64,000 nt of DNA from Centrapalus pauciflorus (Eukaryota; Streptophyta; Magnoliopsida; Asterales; Asteraceae), in contig JAANYP010002658.1 of the NCBI GenBank assembly GCA_020465985.1, positions 310,001 through 374,000 of the forward strand. The letters are read 5' to 3'. The notes below the pieces were generated by a model. The model worked only from the letters and a program-made list of their open reading frames with translations. It did no database searches and was not told the origin of the DNA. Both the position numbers and the translations under genes were made by a program. Of the stretch, positions 24,114-38,240 are shown piece after piece (the first letter of the stretch is position 1; the number at the start of each line of letters is the position of its first letter).

Positions 24114-24235
24114 TGTTATGTGGAAAACCCCGTAGGGATTGCATTACATCACTCAACAATATATAAACACAGATATTATACATGGGACCCTACACTATAC
24201 AAGGAGAGCAAAGAACGTATAAAACATATTTAACA
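24114..24235 (-). repeat. 5' LTR of the copia element
   Basis: 122 bp, partner of 20893-21014, adjacent to the primer-binding site. Confidence 0.93.
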
Positions 24236-24240
24236 GCTTC

Positions 24241-24794
24241 AAACAAAAATATCTAAATAAACATTTACAAATTAAGAAGACAATCAACAAAGCAAGCCAG
24301 TTAGGGCTTGGCAACCGAAGGATAAAGCCAAAATAGGTATTCGGATGAAAGTTCTAATCAGGAAGAAATAAAATTTTAAAATCAATATAGGAATTCTATA
24401 TTCTAAAACAAATATACAAAGTGAAATTAAAGAGGAGAAGTCAATTACTCAATTGATAGAAGCAGGATTCCAATCTTCAGATGCTTGATCGATTTCAAAG
24501 AATTAATTGGTTGAACTCGAATATGCCGCTCTGCGTGCAACAGGAATTGGGAAATGGGAAGTATCTATCTGCCTTTCAAAACTCAAAGCTCAAAAATCAC
24601 TGGGTATTACATTTGTTGGGCTCTATAAATGGACTTTCATATATTTCATTGGTGTTACATTTTTCCCGGGCTAGTACAAACAGTCCAAACATTTTTTCCA
24701 TAGGCTAGGCCCGTAGGCCGTTAGGCAGAAACTTCTTTAATTTTCTAATTTCATAGGAGAATTTCATGGGTGGGTTCATAAATTAGTAATCAAA
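24241..24794. other. non-coding DNA
   Basis: No gene recognised. Open frames of at most 75 codons have no recognisable domain. Confidence 0.4.
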
Positions 24795-25072
24795 TCTATA
24801 AATGTTGTTAAATGAGTAACTAAATTATCAAATGTCTGACTCCTCATTTAATTCGTCACGTGTCAAAACTTCAATCTGCCACGTGTCATTACTAAAATTA
24901 AAATCAAATCTAATTCAATCTATTATAATCAAATCTAACTAATCTGATATATAATTAACTAAAATCTAATAAACTTATTTTTTTTTTATAATTATGTCAT
25001 GTGTTTTTATAAATTTTTGTTCTTATTTTTTTTAAATATTCAAGCCATGTAGTACATGAGTATATAACCTAG
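24795..25072 (+). mobile_element. non-autonomous Helitron, 278 bp
   Basis: It begins TCTATAAATGTTGTTAAATG (related to the start of the Helitron at 59887) and ends with a hairpin CATGTAGTACATG and terminal CTAG. The preceding base is A and the following base is T, the expected Helitron target. It contains two CACGTGTC motifs, as does the other copy. It encodes nothing. Confidence 0.7.
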
Positions 25073-25976
25073 TAAAGGAATAAATGTGGGGAGATTTATT
25101 TATAGGTAAAAAAAAGAGAAGGAAAAAAAATTCCAATCACAATATACCTAGGTGCTACTATTCTCACCCCATAAATGTCTATTTCTACCCCATCATTATT
25201 ACTATATTATTAGAAATCAGTTTTTATAATTAATTAGCCAATAAAAAAATGACAGATTTTACCATTTCACTTTTCAATGTCAACCTAACATTTTTCTCTA
25301 CCCCATCATGGAGTGTAAATAGACTACCCTTTCCTAACCATTACATCATCATTCATCATCTTCTTTCGTTAACAACACAGCCATATAAACATAGAAATTG
25401 GAAGGAATTAAAGGTTGAAAGTGGAATTTAAAATGTTTTATAGATTTCAAACAAAACTTACAATAAACAATATATATTTTATATTTAATTTTGAAAAATA
25501 AAAATAAACTTAATGAAAGTAATTTTAAAAATTTAGTTGACTTATTTTTATAAAGCTAATACAATTAGGAAAACCTAATATATTTCATTCCATTCAATGA
25601 AGGCATGATAAAAACCGCCCCTCGAAATGAAATTGAGTGAAACACAATAAATCACATTTGTTGGAATGATTCATTCCATTATTATGAAGAAAATAAACAT
25701 TTATTCCTTTTTATCCATATCGTAGATGTATCTTTCAATATGATAATTTTCTTTAATATTTCTACCAAGAATCCGTTTGGAAATCGAGCTCTATTTGTAT
25801 GACAAAACTATGATCTATGTAAAAATGTATCAAACTGGAATAGAAAACTAAAGTTAATGTACCATATTTGTAAGAGAAAATGTTCATTTATCATATCGAT
25901 ACCTTTTCAAAAGTATGTTGCTATTGTGTGACCTAAACCCTAATTATTAACTATAGCTGTATATAAATTATAAAAG
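25073..25976. other. non-coding DNA
   Basis: AT-rich, no gene seen. CACCCCATAA and TACCCCATCAT motifs near 25165-25310 hint at a degenerate MITE that I could not delimit. Confidence 0.4.
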
Positions 25977-26270
25977 GGGTTTATTATGAAAAAAACTAAC
26001 ATGTATTTTGCGTTTTCGTCCCTTCATATTATTTTTTTTCTATAAAAGTCCTCAAATTATTCTTTTCTTTTTGGTTTAATGAAATTTGGACATTGGAACC
26101 CAGTTTTTTAGTTTTTTAAAACCCGGTTCACAAATTATAACCGGGGTCTAATGTCCAAATTTAACTAAACCAAAAAAAAATAACTTGAGATTTTTTATGG
26201 AAAAAAATAACACGGAGGGACGAAAACGTAAAAATCGTAAAAACATGTTGATTTTTTTCATAATAAACCC
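25977..26270. mobile_element. MITE family II, copy 2
   Basis: A 294-bp near-perfect inverted repeat that starts GGGTTTATTATGAAAAAAA and ends TCATAATAAACCC. It has the same central AACCCGGTTCACAA / ATAACCGGGGTCTAA segment as 13953-14262. The target duplication is not recognisable. Confidence 0.8.
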
Positions 26271-26424
26271 AATACATTAAATAACATAGTTAAAATTAAC
26301 TTAATTTACATATGAAAATGTGTAACAACTTCATAAAATGTATGAAATTAATGCGAAACATTCATAAAATTTTCTTCTAGCTTGTATCGTGACTACACAC
26401 ACACATATACATATGAGATTGATT

Positions 26425-26690
26425 GTAAACAAGTTATTCGTTGCGAACGTTGTGAACAAATAAAAAAATACATATAACCATTCATATATATCAACAAGTG
26501 TTTGTAACATGATTCATATGATTCAAAAGGTTTATAAGAGTGTCTACAACAAGATTCAGAATATTCAAAAGGTTCATAGTAGTTTTTATAACAAGATGCA
26601 TAGGATTCGGTAAATTCATAGGATCCAATAAAACCCATAGGATCCAATAAGATTAACAGGTTAATAGAATGTCTGGGTAGTATTTTTAAA
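26425..26690. repeat. repeat family III, copy 2
   Basis: It shares GTTGTGAACAAATAAAAA, ATATAACCATTCATATATA and the iterated GATTCATATGATTC / GGTTCATAGTAG motifs with 12256-12660. Confidence 0.6.
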
Positions 26691-28083
26691 ATATAAAATT
26701 GAAAAATGTTATATATAGAGTTAGATATATTTAATTAATTTGGTATGTGTAGTTATTAGATAGAAACTAAAAACGCGAATGAGATAGAAATACTTTTTGT
26801 CAGGTGTAATACCAGAATACATTATACATCATATATATTAATTGAATGATGAGTGCAATTACATGTGGAAGAACGTGATTCATTGATTCCTCTTCCTCTA
26901 CACTCACAAATTCTCTATTTATTTAAATACTTTAATTTAATTTAATTTAATTTATTTGTGGAAGGAAATTAAATGACTGACTTCTTGTGTGAAAAGCTAA
27001 AGCTGCTTTCCAAGTAATTAACAGAGCCAGCCAACCGTCTATCTGATCTCCCATCTTTTCATTTTCACCACTTCCATCTATCTATTCACTTACTTTCATG
27101 CATTCCAATCTCCCTTCTCATTTACATTCATTTCAAACATTCATGCCATCCATATATCGTCTCTACTTCCGTTGGAGACAAGTTTGAATTTAGGTGGTGA
27201 AAGTAAGTCTGAAGTCCTCACTTGGAGGCAAATGAGTTGTTTAGTAGTAAGAATAGATTAGTTTGCTGTTCAAAAAAATATATACATATACATATACATA
27301 TACATACGTGTGTGTGTGTATATATCATATAATATCAATAATAATTTATGACATACACCGCATGTATGTGTGAGATTTAAATCAACTAATAATCTTACAC
27401 GTACTGTGTGCGTGTTTGCTATAAAACTTCATTAAAGGAAAAGAAAGCAGGAAGAAGACGAATGGTTGGGAAGGAGCACACAAAGATTGGAGAGCACGAT
27501 TTTTCATCCCTCTTGTAATATGTTCCATCTGTCCAAAATTGAAAGGATAAAAATCAGACTAGCGTTTCCATCCCCTTTTCCTAATCAAAAGTTTATAGAA
27601 AACATCTAAATCTTGCAATCATCCCATTTCCTAGTACCATCTCCCAATCTAATCCATTCCACCTCTTTGAGAACACAATAATGTAATGTCTTAATCGAGA
27701 CAAATACTATAGTTTAAGATAAATAGATGGTAATGTAGGTCACATATAAAGATTGTGATTGTTTGATATTTCTATCCGTTGAAACTGAAATGTAAATTCA
27801 AAATAAGATTATTATTTATGCAACTTTGAGTCACTTATTCTGTATATATATTTGAAGTTTTTGGTTATATTTAAAGTTAGAGGAAAAATAAAGAGCAATG
27901 ATAACCAAATGTAGACATTATTGTTGGAGGAACCCTACTTGCCACCCTAAGTGGATGACATAAATGCAACATGAACCCCACTTTGAGCTTGATTGCTATA
28001 ACATGAAATCTAGCTTGGTAGTTAAATCTTAATCTAAACACGCAAGTCATTGACTATGAATGTGCATCCGTTTTGGTACATGC

Positions 28084-28085
<2 letters not shown>
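26691..28085. other. non-coding DNA
   Basis: I see no gene. A stretch at 27180-27283, ending CTGTTC and an A-run, resembles 541-650 and the LINE tail, so it may be a small retroposed repeat. Open frames are short. Confidence 0.45.

Positions 28086-28157
<72 letters not shown>
28086..28157. repeat. (TA)n microsatellite
   Basis: About 36 TA units with no inserted element. Confidence 0.95.
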
Positions 28158-28161
<4 letters not shown>

Positions 28162-28925
28162 TAAAATACTAACTTTATTCTTGAGTTTCACACCGCATTA
28201 TATATCTATTTTTGTAACAATGAATTTCCTCACCATGAATAAAATTTTGGAGCACTCTAGTTAAAATAGTGTATTGTAAGTTTCATTCCGATCAATACAC
28301 AATATCGATTTTGAAGTTAAATTGAAAATATTTTATGAACAGTCGACTTAATTTATTAAAAGCTAGCTAGGGATTGGATACAACATACTACAATGTAGGT
28401 AGTTACGATAGAATATGGTACAATGGATTGGTGTAGGTAAGTAGTGTTAGATATATAGTTATCATTGTTTGGTATATGTAGTTAGAGAAGGATGAGGTAG
28501 GATGAGGTGGGATGTGGTAGGTGTTGGTAGGGTAGGGTAGAGTCAATAAGTATAGGTTAGTGGTGGTTAGGTTGAGGATAAGAGTAATATTGTCATTTGG
28601 TTAGGAATTCGAAATGTAAAGATGTGACATTATGAAATAATAGTGGGTAGCGAAAAATTCTAAAACTTTAAAATGAAGGATTGTGGAATGCTAAAGGAAA
28701 TTGAAATCATTTTTTTTTTGCCAAACATGATAAGAGAGCCCACCAGTTTCTCTCGCAAACCAAATGCCACCTAAGTTTACTTAGGATTTGGGAGGGATTA
28801 CAAGCCCAACTTATACAATTACAGTGTGTTTGGTTCGCAAATCTTTTTTCATAGACTTTGCATTCTGTAAAATGATTTGTATCGTGCAACATTTTTAATT
28901 ATCATGATTTTGGCAAAAAATTTGT
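28158..28925. other. non-coding DNA; Harbinger-type fragment at about 28819-28900
   Basis: No gene. A G-rich patch of GGATGAGGTGGGATG-type sequence lies at 28490-28555. Around 28826 TGTTTGGTTCGCAAATC matches the MITE type at 5081-5367. Confidence 0.45.
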
Positions 28926-29058
28926 CACTACTAGAAAAATGTCATTTAGTGACACACGCTTTTAGTGACATAAAAAATGTTTTTATATTTTACTTTTAGT
29001 GTCTTATAAAAAAGAGTAGGTATAGAACAATCTTTATCCACATTTTTTCTAAAGTAGT
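28926..29058. mobile_element. CACTA-type terminus or small CACTA MITE
   Basis: It starts CACTACTAGAAAAATGTC, the classic end of CACTA (En/Spm) elements, and a near-inverse, TTTTTTCTAAAGTAGTG, lies at 29042-29058. The subterminal motif TTAGTGACA is repeated in both orientations and continues to about 29200. No clear 3-bp duplication is visible, so the right boundary is uncertain. Confidence 0.6.
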
Positions 29059-29221
29059 GACACAAAATTTTATAACAAAAATACTTGAGGCATACACCTA
29101 CATACATTTTTAGTCACTATATATCTATACCCACTCCACTTTTACCCACTCTGTTTGTTGTGTAGGTCAAAATTTTGATACATATAGTGACACTTTTTTG
29201 ACAACAAAATTTTGATACATA

Positions 29222-30968
<1,747 letters not shown>

Positions 30969-31055
<87 letters not shown>
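30969..31055. repeat. (TA)n microsatellite
   Basis: Third spacer of the beaded array. Confidence 0.95.
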
Positions 31056-32600
<1,545 letters not shown>

Positions 32601-32942
32601 TAAAAATTGACATTAACATAACCAAATAAAACGATATGACACAGACACAAAAGGAGGTACAAACTCAACTTGAAACTTTTTAAAAACAACTTTTCAAGTT
32701 CAGTAGCAGAATGTTCAGTCTTTTACATTTCTTCGGCCTTGAGAACACAACAATTTCAGACAAATAACATTCTGGAACTTCCAAACCAAAGAAGAAATAA
32801 TGTTATGTTACTTACTAAGCAACTTTTCGCGTTAGGCGCTCACTCTTTTGAAATGGGTCATCACGAAATTAATATAAATTTTAAAGTCGAGTTTGGGCCA
32901 CGAAAATCGCCCACAAAGACCACCATGAGTCTTAGACATCAC
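32601..32942. other. unassigned sequence interrupted by a hAT element
   Basis: Moderately balanced base composition, with an open frame on the plus strand (32670-33038, running into the hAT). It continues at 33731 beyond the hAT. It may be a piece of a gene or an older repeat, but I recognise no domain in either orientation. Confidence 0.3.
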
Positions 32943-33722
32943 CAGGGCCGGTCCTATCATTTTTTAGGCCCGGAGCATATACTTAAAAAAGGTCCCTCTA
33001 TATATATAAGCAATATTCGTATAAAAAACTACAATTAAATAATACTGATTTTGTTGCACTATTGTCAATGTCATGTCTTTAAAAACTTTATCACCTGTCA
33101 TCGTGTAATGGTTTCATGGTGCTTATCTGAATTTTTCCTCAATCCAAAAACCGTAAAAAATAATTAATATTAACATCGTATGATTATAAATTGGGTAAAA
33201 ATTGCATACAATATTAAATTATATATTTATTAGTAAATTGAAAAAAAAATTAATTTTAAATGATTCATAATATAAATAGTAACATATTTGTCGAAAAAAA
33301 TAGCATCTATCTCCTTAGTATTTTTAATAATTGTATAATAAATAACATAAACCACGTGATAAACAAAAATAAAAAAATCAAACTCATTGGAAAACAAAAG
33401 TATAAATATTGAATTTGATGGATTGTATCTTGATATAAAACAAATAGACGATATCTATATATGAAAATCCAAGTGATAGTGATGAGATTTAAAAAAAATA
33501 AAAAAATGCACTCAATGGGAATCGAACCAATGACATTAGAGTTCCAAGGTGAGATGACTACCAGCTGAACAAACACATTGTTAATGATTTTTTTTCGCGC
33601 AAAACACATATAATCTAATACTGGACTGCTGAGCTATATTAACATATTAAATTTTTTGGGCCCCTTAAATTGATTGGGCCCTGGGCGGTGGCCCAGGTGG
33701 ACCAGGCCCAGGGCCGGCCCTG
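32943..33722. mobile_element. non-autonomous hAT element with perfect 8-bp TSD
   Basis: The 780-bp element starts CAGGGCCGGTCCT and ends AGGGCCGGCCCTG. An identical 8-bp duplication, GACATCAC, lies at 32935-32942 and 33723-33730. No transposase is present. The interior contains a tRNA-like stretch on the minus strand at about 33505-33577. Confidence 0.92.
33505..33577 (-). other. tRNA-like sequence inside the hAT element
   Basis: The minus strand has a box-A-like GTTCAGCTGGTAG, then about 34 nt later a perfect box-B-like GGTTCGATTCC, with roughly tRNA-like spacing. The acceptor and anticodon stems do not close well by eye. It is therefore better described as a decayed tRNA or SINE head than a working tRNA. 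Confidence 0.45.
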
Positions 33723-33730
33723 GACATCAC

Positions 33731-34220
33731 TGATATTCTTTACCGTGATTGCATCAACGCCTTCTGCTTGATGGATAATCTTCTTCACTAGTGAGTGGAA
33801 TACATCACAATGTCTCTATCTTTCTCATGTGCACTTTGCTCTATGTGCATGCTTGAAACACCCTACAACTAATAGCAGATGTTTCTAGTTAATTAACAAT
33901 AATTTATACATGATTACTTTACGGAAATGCGATAAAATTAAATATTTTCGTAATATAATAATAATCAATGTATAATAAATCAATTAAAGTATTTTCAAAA
34001 TCAAACGATATATTACATGGATTAATATCCTAGTAAAGTTCAATAAACATAATAACATTAAATATCATACGATAGGTTCAGTTTCAAGATCACAATGTTT
34101 ACATCACTTTTCTATAAGTTGAAGATTCTAGGTCTCTATTTCCGGTTGGCTATGTCACACAGAATGGAATCTAGAGGATAAAATAACGTAGGGTTTGTAA
34201 ATTTTCTTATCATATAGTGA
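33731..34220. other. non-coding DNA
   Basis: Continuation of the sequence interrupted by the hAT element, then AT-rich DNA. No gene recognised. Confidence 0.35.
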
Positions 34221-34503
34221 AAGTTTTAGGGGCGTTTGGTTCGCATTTGCATTATTCAGTATTTGCATTTGGTAGGATTTTATTAAAGAAGCTGCGTTAT
34301 CTTTTAGGAAAAAAATTGATAATCTGAAGAATGCAAGGTAACTGCTATTTAAAATCCTAGGGGAGAGGCTGAGTTTTTAAATAAGAAAGAAGGAAGAGAT
34401 TTAAGAAATCATGAGATTTTAAATCCTTACTGAAATCTGCGAACCAAACACATGATTTTAAATGCAAATCGTAGTAAATCCCAGAAAATCCACGAAGCAA
34501 ACG
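34221..34503. mobile_element. Harbinger-type MITE, diverged copy
   Basis: It starts AGGGGCGTTTGGTTCGCA and ends near GAAGCAAACGTCCT. An internal CTGCGAACCAAACACATG resembles a nested end. Its right part is shared with 46980-47123, and the left boundary of the large duplication falls inside it. Confidence 0.6.
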
Positions 34504-34679
34504 TCCTTTCGTAATAACTAAAATTCAATTTCCAGTTTCTGTGAATTTCATTTCACGAATCAAATGATAGGTTACGTTTGTTTTGAGGGTTTCAAAGAAA
34601 AGAGAATAGGTTTAGATGTCAAATATATTATTTGATTGAATGCTTCTTCAAACTAAATATATAGAAATCATTAATTATA

Positions 34680-35707
34680 GGAAGAATTGCTTGAAATAAC
34701 AAGCTACTTACACAATTTTTCTTATTACAACATTTTACTTTATTTTGTACCATTAAATGGATCCTACTAACACTTTGCTCACTTTTTAGGCAATGGTTAT
34801 ACTTGCCAAACAGGTAGCCGGTCATGCAGCTACAAGGACATGGTTATGGTATGTACGCAGATGAAATTCAAACAATGTTTGACATCAGACCTTATTCCAA
34901 GATAATTGTGAATGAAAACCCAGAACACACAGTTATTAAAAAAAAGAAAACCCAGAATTGAAAACCCAAATTTGAAGATTATCAAGAAGATTTACAAAGA
35001 AAACCCATACAAATTGCAAAAGATGAAATAAAAGCTTTAAAACCCTAACTCAAGCATCATCCCAAAACCCAATATGATTCCTAAATACCTTGACGGTTTT
35101 CAATCTGATGGTGGAGGAGGAACCACCAACGTGATTTTGAAACCCTAACTCAAGCATTCATCGCCTCCATCTTCTTTGTCTCTCTCTGTCGCTCTCTCTC
35201 TCTCTCTCTCTCTTTAAAATGGGAACCGACTTAAAGATAACAAATCTGGAGACGGAAGAGGTGAGATGAGATGGAGACGGAAGCGGCGAGATGGAGACGA
35301 TGGTGGCCAGAGGTCGCCTCCTCTTCGCCGGAGGTCGCCTCCCTTCTTCTTTCTTTCTCCGTCGCTCTCTCTCTGTCACGCTCTCTCTCTCTTTGAAATG
35401 GGAACCAACTTAAAGATGACAGATCTGGAGATGGAAGTCGCCTCCCCTTCGCCGGAGTTCGCCTCCTCTTCTCCGGAGGTCGCCTCCCTTCTTCTTTCTC
35501 TCTGTCACTCTCTCTTTAAAATGAACTCTCTCTCTCTCTAAAATGAAATGGGAACCGATTTAAGATTAGAAGTAACCGGTTACATCCCATATATTGCATT
35601 AAATGACAGGTTAAGATTAATAGGATACAATTATTGGTACAAAATAAAGTAAAATGCTGTAATAAGAAAAAAGGCGCAAGTAGCTTGCTATTTAATGCAA
35701 TTTGCCC
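34680..35707. mobile_element. MULE-4, non-autonomous, dated by an empty paralogous site
   Basis: The ends are GGAAGAATTGC and (inverted) GGGCAAATTGC. They are followed by shared AACAAGCTACTT, TTCTTATTACA and CATTTTACTTTATTTTGTACC arms. The 9-bp flanks TTAATTATA and ATAATTATA differ at one base, and the paralogous locus at 47284 has a single uninterrupted 9-bp site. The cargo is GC-richer and contains about three tandem units with (TC)n, GGGAACCGACTTAAAGAT and TCGCCTCC/TTCGCCGGAG motifs (35160-35570). Its open frames (73-91 codons) are repeat-driven. Confidence 0.85.
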
Positions 35708-36108
35708 ATAATTATATTAGAAATTCATCCAAGGGTTTTGTGTTTCTTCCTTGTTTTTCACTTTTTTTTTTTGTTCAAATTCATACCCAAATCTATATGC
35801 ATTTTTTAAAACCTATATACAATCCAAACACACCCTTAATTGTTAATGGTAAAGAATGAGATTTAATTTTAGTGATCTCTGGTTTCGTTTTCAAAATTAA
35901 AAAAAAAAAGGAAAATAAATTGTTTTCAATGTCAATATTGGTTTATACAAATTAATCGCCAAGAAATTGTGTGCAAGGTTTTTGTTTAAAAAAAAAATGC
36001 TAAAGCTTCAATGGACTTGGAAACAGAGAAGGTGCGTGTCAACTTCCCAATTAACTACTGAAAATCTTTGAACAAACTGTGTGGGTGAAGACGAAGACGA
36101 CGACGACG
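35708..36108 (+). promoter_or_regulatory. upstream region of PPR gene A
   Basis: About 400 bp before the ATG, shared with 47287-47550 plus 50361-50473 of the other copy. A poly-A tract at about 35989-35999 is the intact site where copy B carries a 2.8-kb transposon cluster. No confident TATA box or transcription start can be named. Confidence 0.5.
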
Positions 36109-38010
36109 ATGGCGAATTGCTCAGTTGGTGCTGTTCATACCTTTCTCAAACTCCCAGGTATTTCTATTACCAAATGTTTCCTTCTTCCTTCAAAAACCCA
36201 TTTCTTGGTTTTTCATTTAGGTTTAAGATTGAAGCTTTTAGCTCCATTTCACTCGAATTCTTCCTCAAATTGTGATCATCCTCGGTCTGCTCGGTCTAAA
36301 CTCGAAAAAGCTAGAAACTTGGATGATGCTTTGATTTTGTTCGATGAAATGACACAGAGACAACCTCTGCCATCGGTTGTTGAGTTTAATCAGTTGCTCA
36401 ATGCTATTACCAGAATGAATGAGTATTTATGGTCGGTTCATCTTTTTAAAAAAATGTGTGCCCTTAGTGTTGCTGTTGACGAGTACACTACAAGCATTGT
36501 GATCAACTGTTGTTGTCAATTATTTCGCACCAATGATGGTTTTGCAGTACTAGGATGTTGTTTCAAGAGAGGTATGAAACCTGACGTTTACAATTTTAAT
36601 ACACTTTTAAATGGACTCATCCTAGAAGACAGGATTCTTGAGGCAGAGATACTCTTCAAGAAGCTCATCAAACACAATCTTTGTAGACCTGATGTAGTTA
36701 CATACAGCACAATGATTAAAGGGCTTTGCAAGTTTGGCAATAACGTTACTGCCATTGCCTTGCTTAGACTAATGGAAGAACAACGGTGTAAACCTAATGT
36801 GGTTACATATAGCACCATCATTGATAGTCTTTGCAAGGATAAATTGATAGATGATGCTCTCAACCTCTTCAAAGAAATGGTATTCCACAAAGGCATCCGG
36901 CCTGATGTCGTCACTTACAGCTCTTTGATTTGTGGCCTCTGTAAGTTAGGTCGCTGGGATGAGGTCCATAAGATGCTAAAAGATATGGAGGATGAAAGGA
37001 TCTGTCCAAATGTGCTCACCTTTAATATATTAGTTGATGCATTTTGCAAGAAAGGTAGCATAGATGATGCGGAGGCTGTTATCAACATCATGCTTGATAA
37101 AGGCGAGGTTCCTAACATAGTGACATACAATTCACTCATAGATGGTTATTGTTTACAAGGTGAAATGAGCAAAGCAATGACACATTTTGATTCACTGGTG
37201 TGTGGAGGTCTTGTTCCCGATGTTTTTACTTATAACAGTATATTGAACGGGTATTGCAAGAAACTGAACATTGAAGAGGCCATGAATCTTTTTCTTGAAA
37301 TGAGTAAAAAAGGTGTGAAACCCGACATATTCACTTATAACATCATGATACAGGGACTGTTTCGGGTTAAACGCTGTGAAGAGGCTCGTAAACTCTTTGA
37401 TGAGATGCTAGCACAAGGGCATATTACAAATGATTGCACATATCGTATAATTTTAGAGGGTCTTTGCTACAATCTTCAACTGGAAGACGCACTGTCTTTG
37501 TTTCATTTGGTGGGCGATAGCAAGCTTAATTCAAATATTGTTGTGTACAACATCCTTATTGATGGTGCAAGTAAATGCAGTAAACTTGATGTTGCAAAGG
37601 AACTTTTTCATGATCTACATGTGAAAGGTTTGGTACCAAATGTTCAGACATATACAGTGTTGATTGGTAGCTTTTGTAGGGAAGGTCTACTGTGGGATGC
37701 GAAGCAGTTGTTTCTTACGATGAAAGAGAGTGGTTGTCCTCCGAACAATGTAACTTATCGTGTTCTTCTTCAAGGATTTATGAAGAACAAGGAGTGTGGT
37801 GATGTGGAGATGCTTTTACAAGAAATGGATGGAAAAGATTACTCACTTGATGCTTCGACTTCTTCACTGCTACTTGAGCTAATCGCAAGTGGATCATTGA
37901 AATCCACTCTTCTTAAATTGATCGGTAAGCTTGTGCAAAAAGAATTGATGGACACTTCTAGTTATTCTTATGGGAAGCATTCTAGGAGAGAAACTAATTG
38001 TCGAATCTAG
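36109..38010 (+). CDS. P-class PPR protein A, restorer-of-fertility-like
   Basis: It encodes 633 aa from ATG 36109 (MANCSVGAVHT) to TAG, without introns, typical of organelle-targeted PPR genes. The N-terminal 60 or so residues (SITKCFLLPSKTHF and so on) lack acidic residues and look like a mitochondrial transit peptide. About 14-15 tandem 35-residue PPR motifs follow, with the usual VVTYSTMIKGLCK, PNVLTFNILVDAFCKKGS and VTYNSLIDGYC patterns. There are no E or DYW extensions. The PDVVTYS / GLCKLGRWDE style matches the RFL clade, whose members bind mitochondrial transcripts, often those of cytoplasmic male sterility genes. RNA target and localisation are inferred. Its paralogue at 50474 is about 95% identical, yet five of some 32 substitutions fall on RNA-code residues. 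Confidence 0.9.
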   Translation: MANCSVGAVHTFLKLPGISITKCFLLPSKTHFLVFHLGLRLKLLAPFHSNSSSNCDHPRSARSKLEKARNLDDALILFDEMTQRQPLPSVVEFNQLLNAITRMNEYLWSVHLFKKMCALSVAVDEYTTSIVINCCCQLFRTNDGFAVLGCCFKRGMKPDVYNFNTLLNGLILEDRILEAEILFKKLIKHNLCRPDVVTYSTMIKGLCKFGNNVTAIALLRLMEEQRCKPNVVTYSTIIDSLCKDKLIDDALNLFKEMVFHKGIRPDVVTYSSLICGLCKLGRWDEVHKMLKDMEDERICPNVLTFNILVDAFCKKGSIDDAEAVINIMLDKGEVPNIVTYNSLIDGYCLQGEMSKAMTHFDSLVCGGLVPDVFTYNSILNGYCKKLNIEEAMNLFLEMSKKGVKPDIFTYNIMIQGLFRVKRCEEARKLFDEMLAQGHITNDCTYRIILEGLCYNLQLEDALSLFHLVGDSKLNSNIVVYNILIDGASKCSKLDVAKELFHDLHVKGLVPNVQTYTVLIGSFCREGLLWDAKQLFLTMKESGCPPNNVTYRVLLQGFMKNKECGDVEMLLQEMDGKDYSLDASTSSLLLELIASGSLKSTLLKLIGKLVQKELMDTSSYSYGKHSRRETNCRI

Positions 38011-38240
38011 CTATTCTATGAGAGGATTTACAAGGATTGTACATTTGTACGTACAAAATGTTCGGATGCGCGAAACTGGTACCAAATTCCATTTGTGCTA
38101 CATATGTTTGATCATAGGACCTTTTATATTTAAATGAATCCACATCTCTTGCATATATGTATTTGCTGTAGTAGAATTCTGTTTTGCTAATTTCATGGAG
38201 ACCAACAGTTGCATATTCTTTGTATTTTCTTTGTTTGATT
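38011..38240 (+). other. 3' flank of PPR gene A (repeat unit 1 of 4)
   Basis: The block contains TTTGATCATAGGACC and CACATCTCTTGCATATATGT, then GTAGTAGAATTCTGTTTTGC. It recurs after 42557, 52366 and 55294. The TA site after CTCTTGCA is short here, and expanded or occupied in the other three copies. Its end, GTTTGATT (38233-38240), is the hAT target. Confidence 0.7.

Larger units (their letters stand above)
20893..24235 (-). mobile_element. Ty1/copia retrotransposon, complete ends, internally deleted
   Basis: It runs leftward. Two 122-bp LTRs (20893-21014 and 24114-24235) start TGTTAAATATG and end in CA on the minus strand. A perfect 5-bp duplication, GCTTC, flanks it (20888-20892 and 24236-24240). 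The primer-binding site TGGTATCAGAGC lies directly inside the 5' LTR, and a G-rich polypurine tract (CTGCGGGGGTG on the minus strand) directly before the 3' LTR. The coding region keeps a gag start, the integrase end, reverse transcriptase and RNase H. Very short LTRs suggest the Ale/Retrofit group, but this is uncertain. The LTRs differ at only a few positions, so the insertion is fairly recent. Confidence 0.93.

Noticed and set aside
23511..24233. 240-codon plus-strand frame and a 145-codon minus-strand frame in the copia leader
   Set aside because: They lie in the GC-rich untranslated leader and cross the LTR and primer site; no domain is recognisable.
33505..33577. Functional tRNA gene
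   Set aside because: Box B is good, but acceptor and anticodon stems do not close; better explained as a decayed tRNA-derived insert.
36588..37139. Minus-strand frames inside PPR gene A (and 50944-51495 in gene B)
   Set aside because: Shadows of the PPR reading frame, conserved only because the coding strand is.
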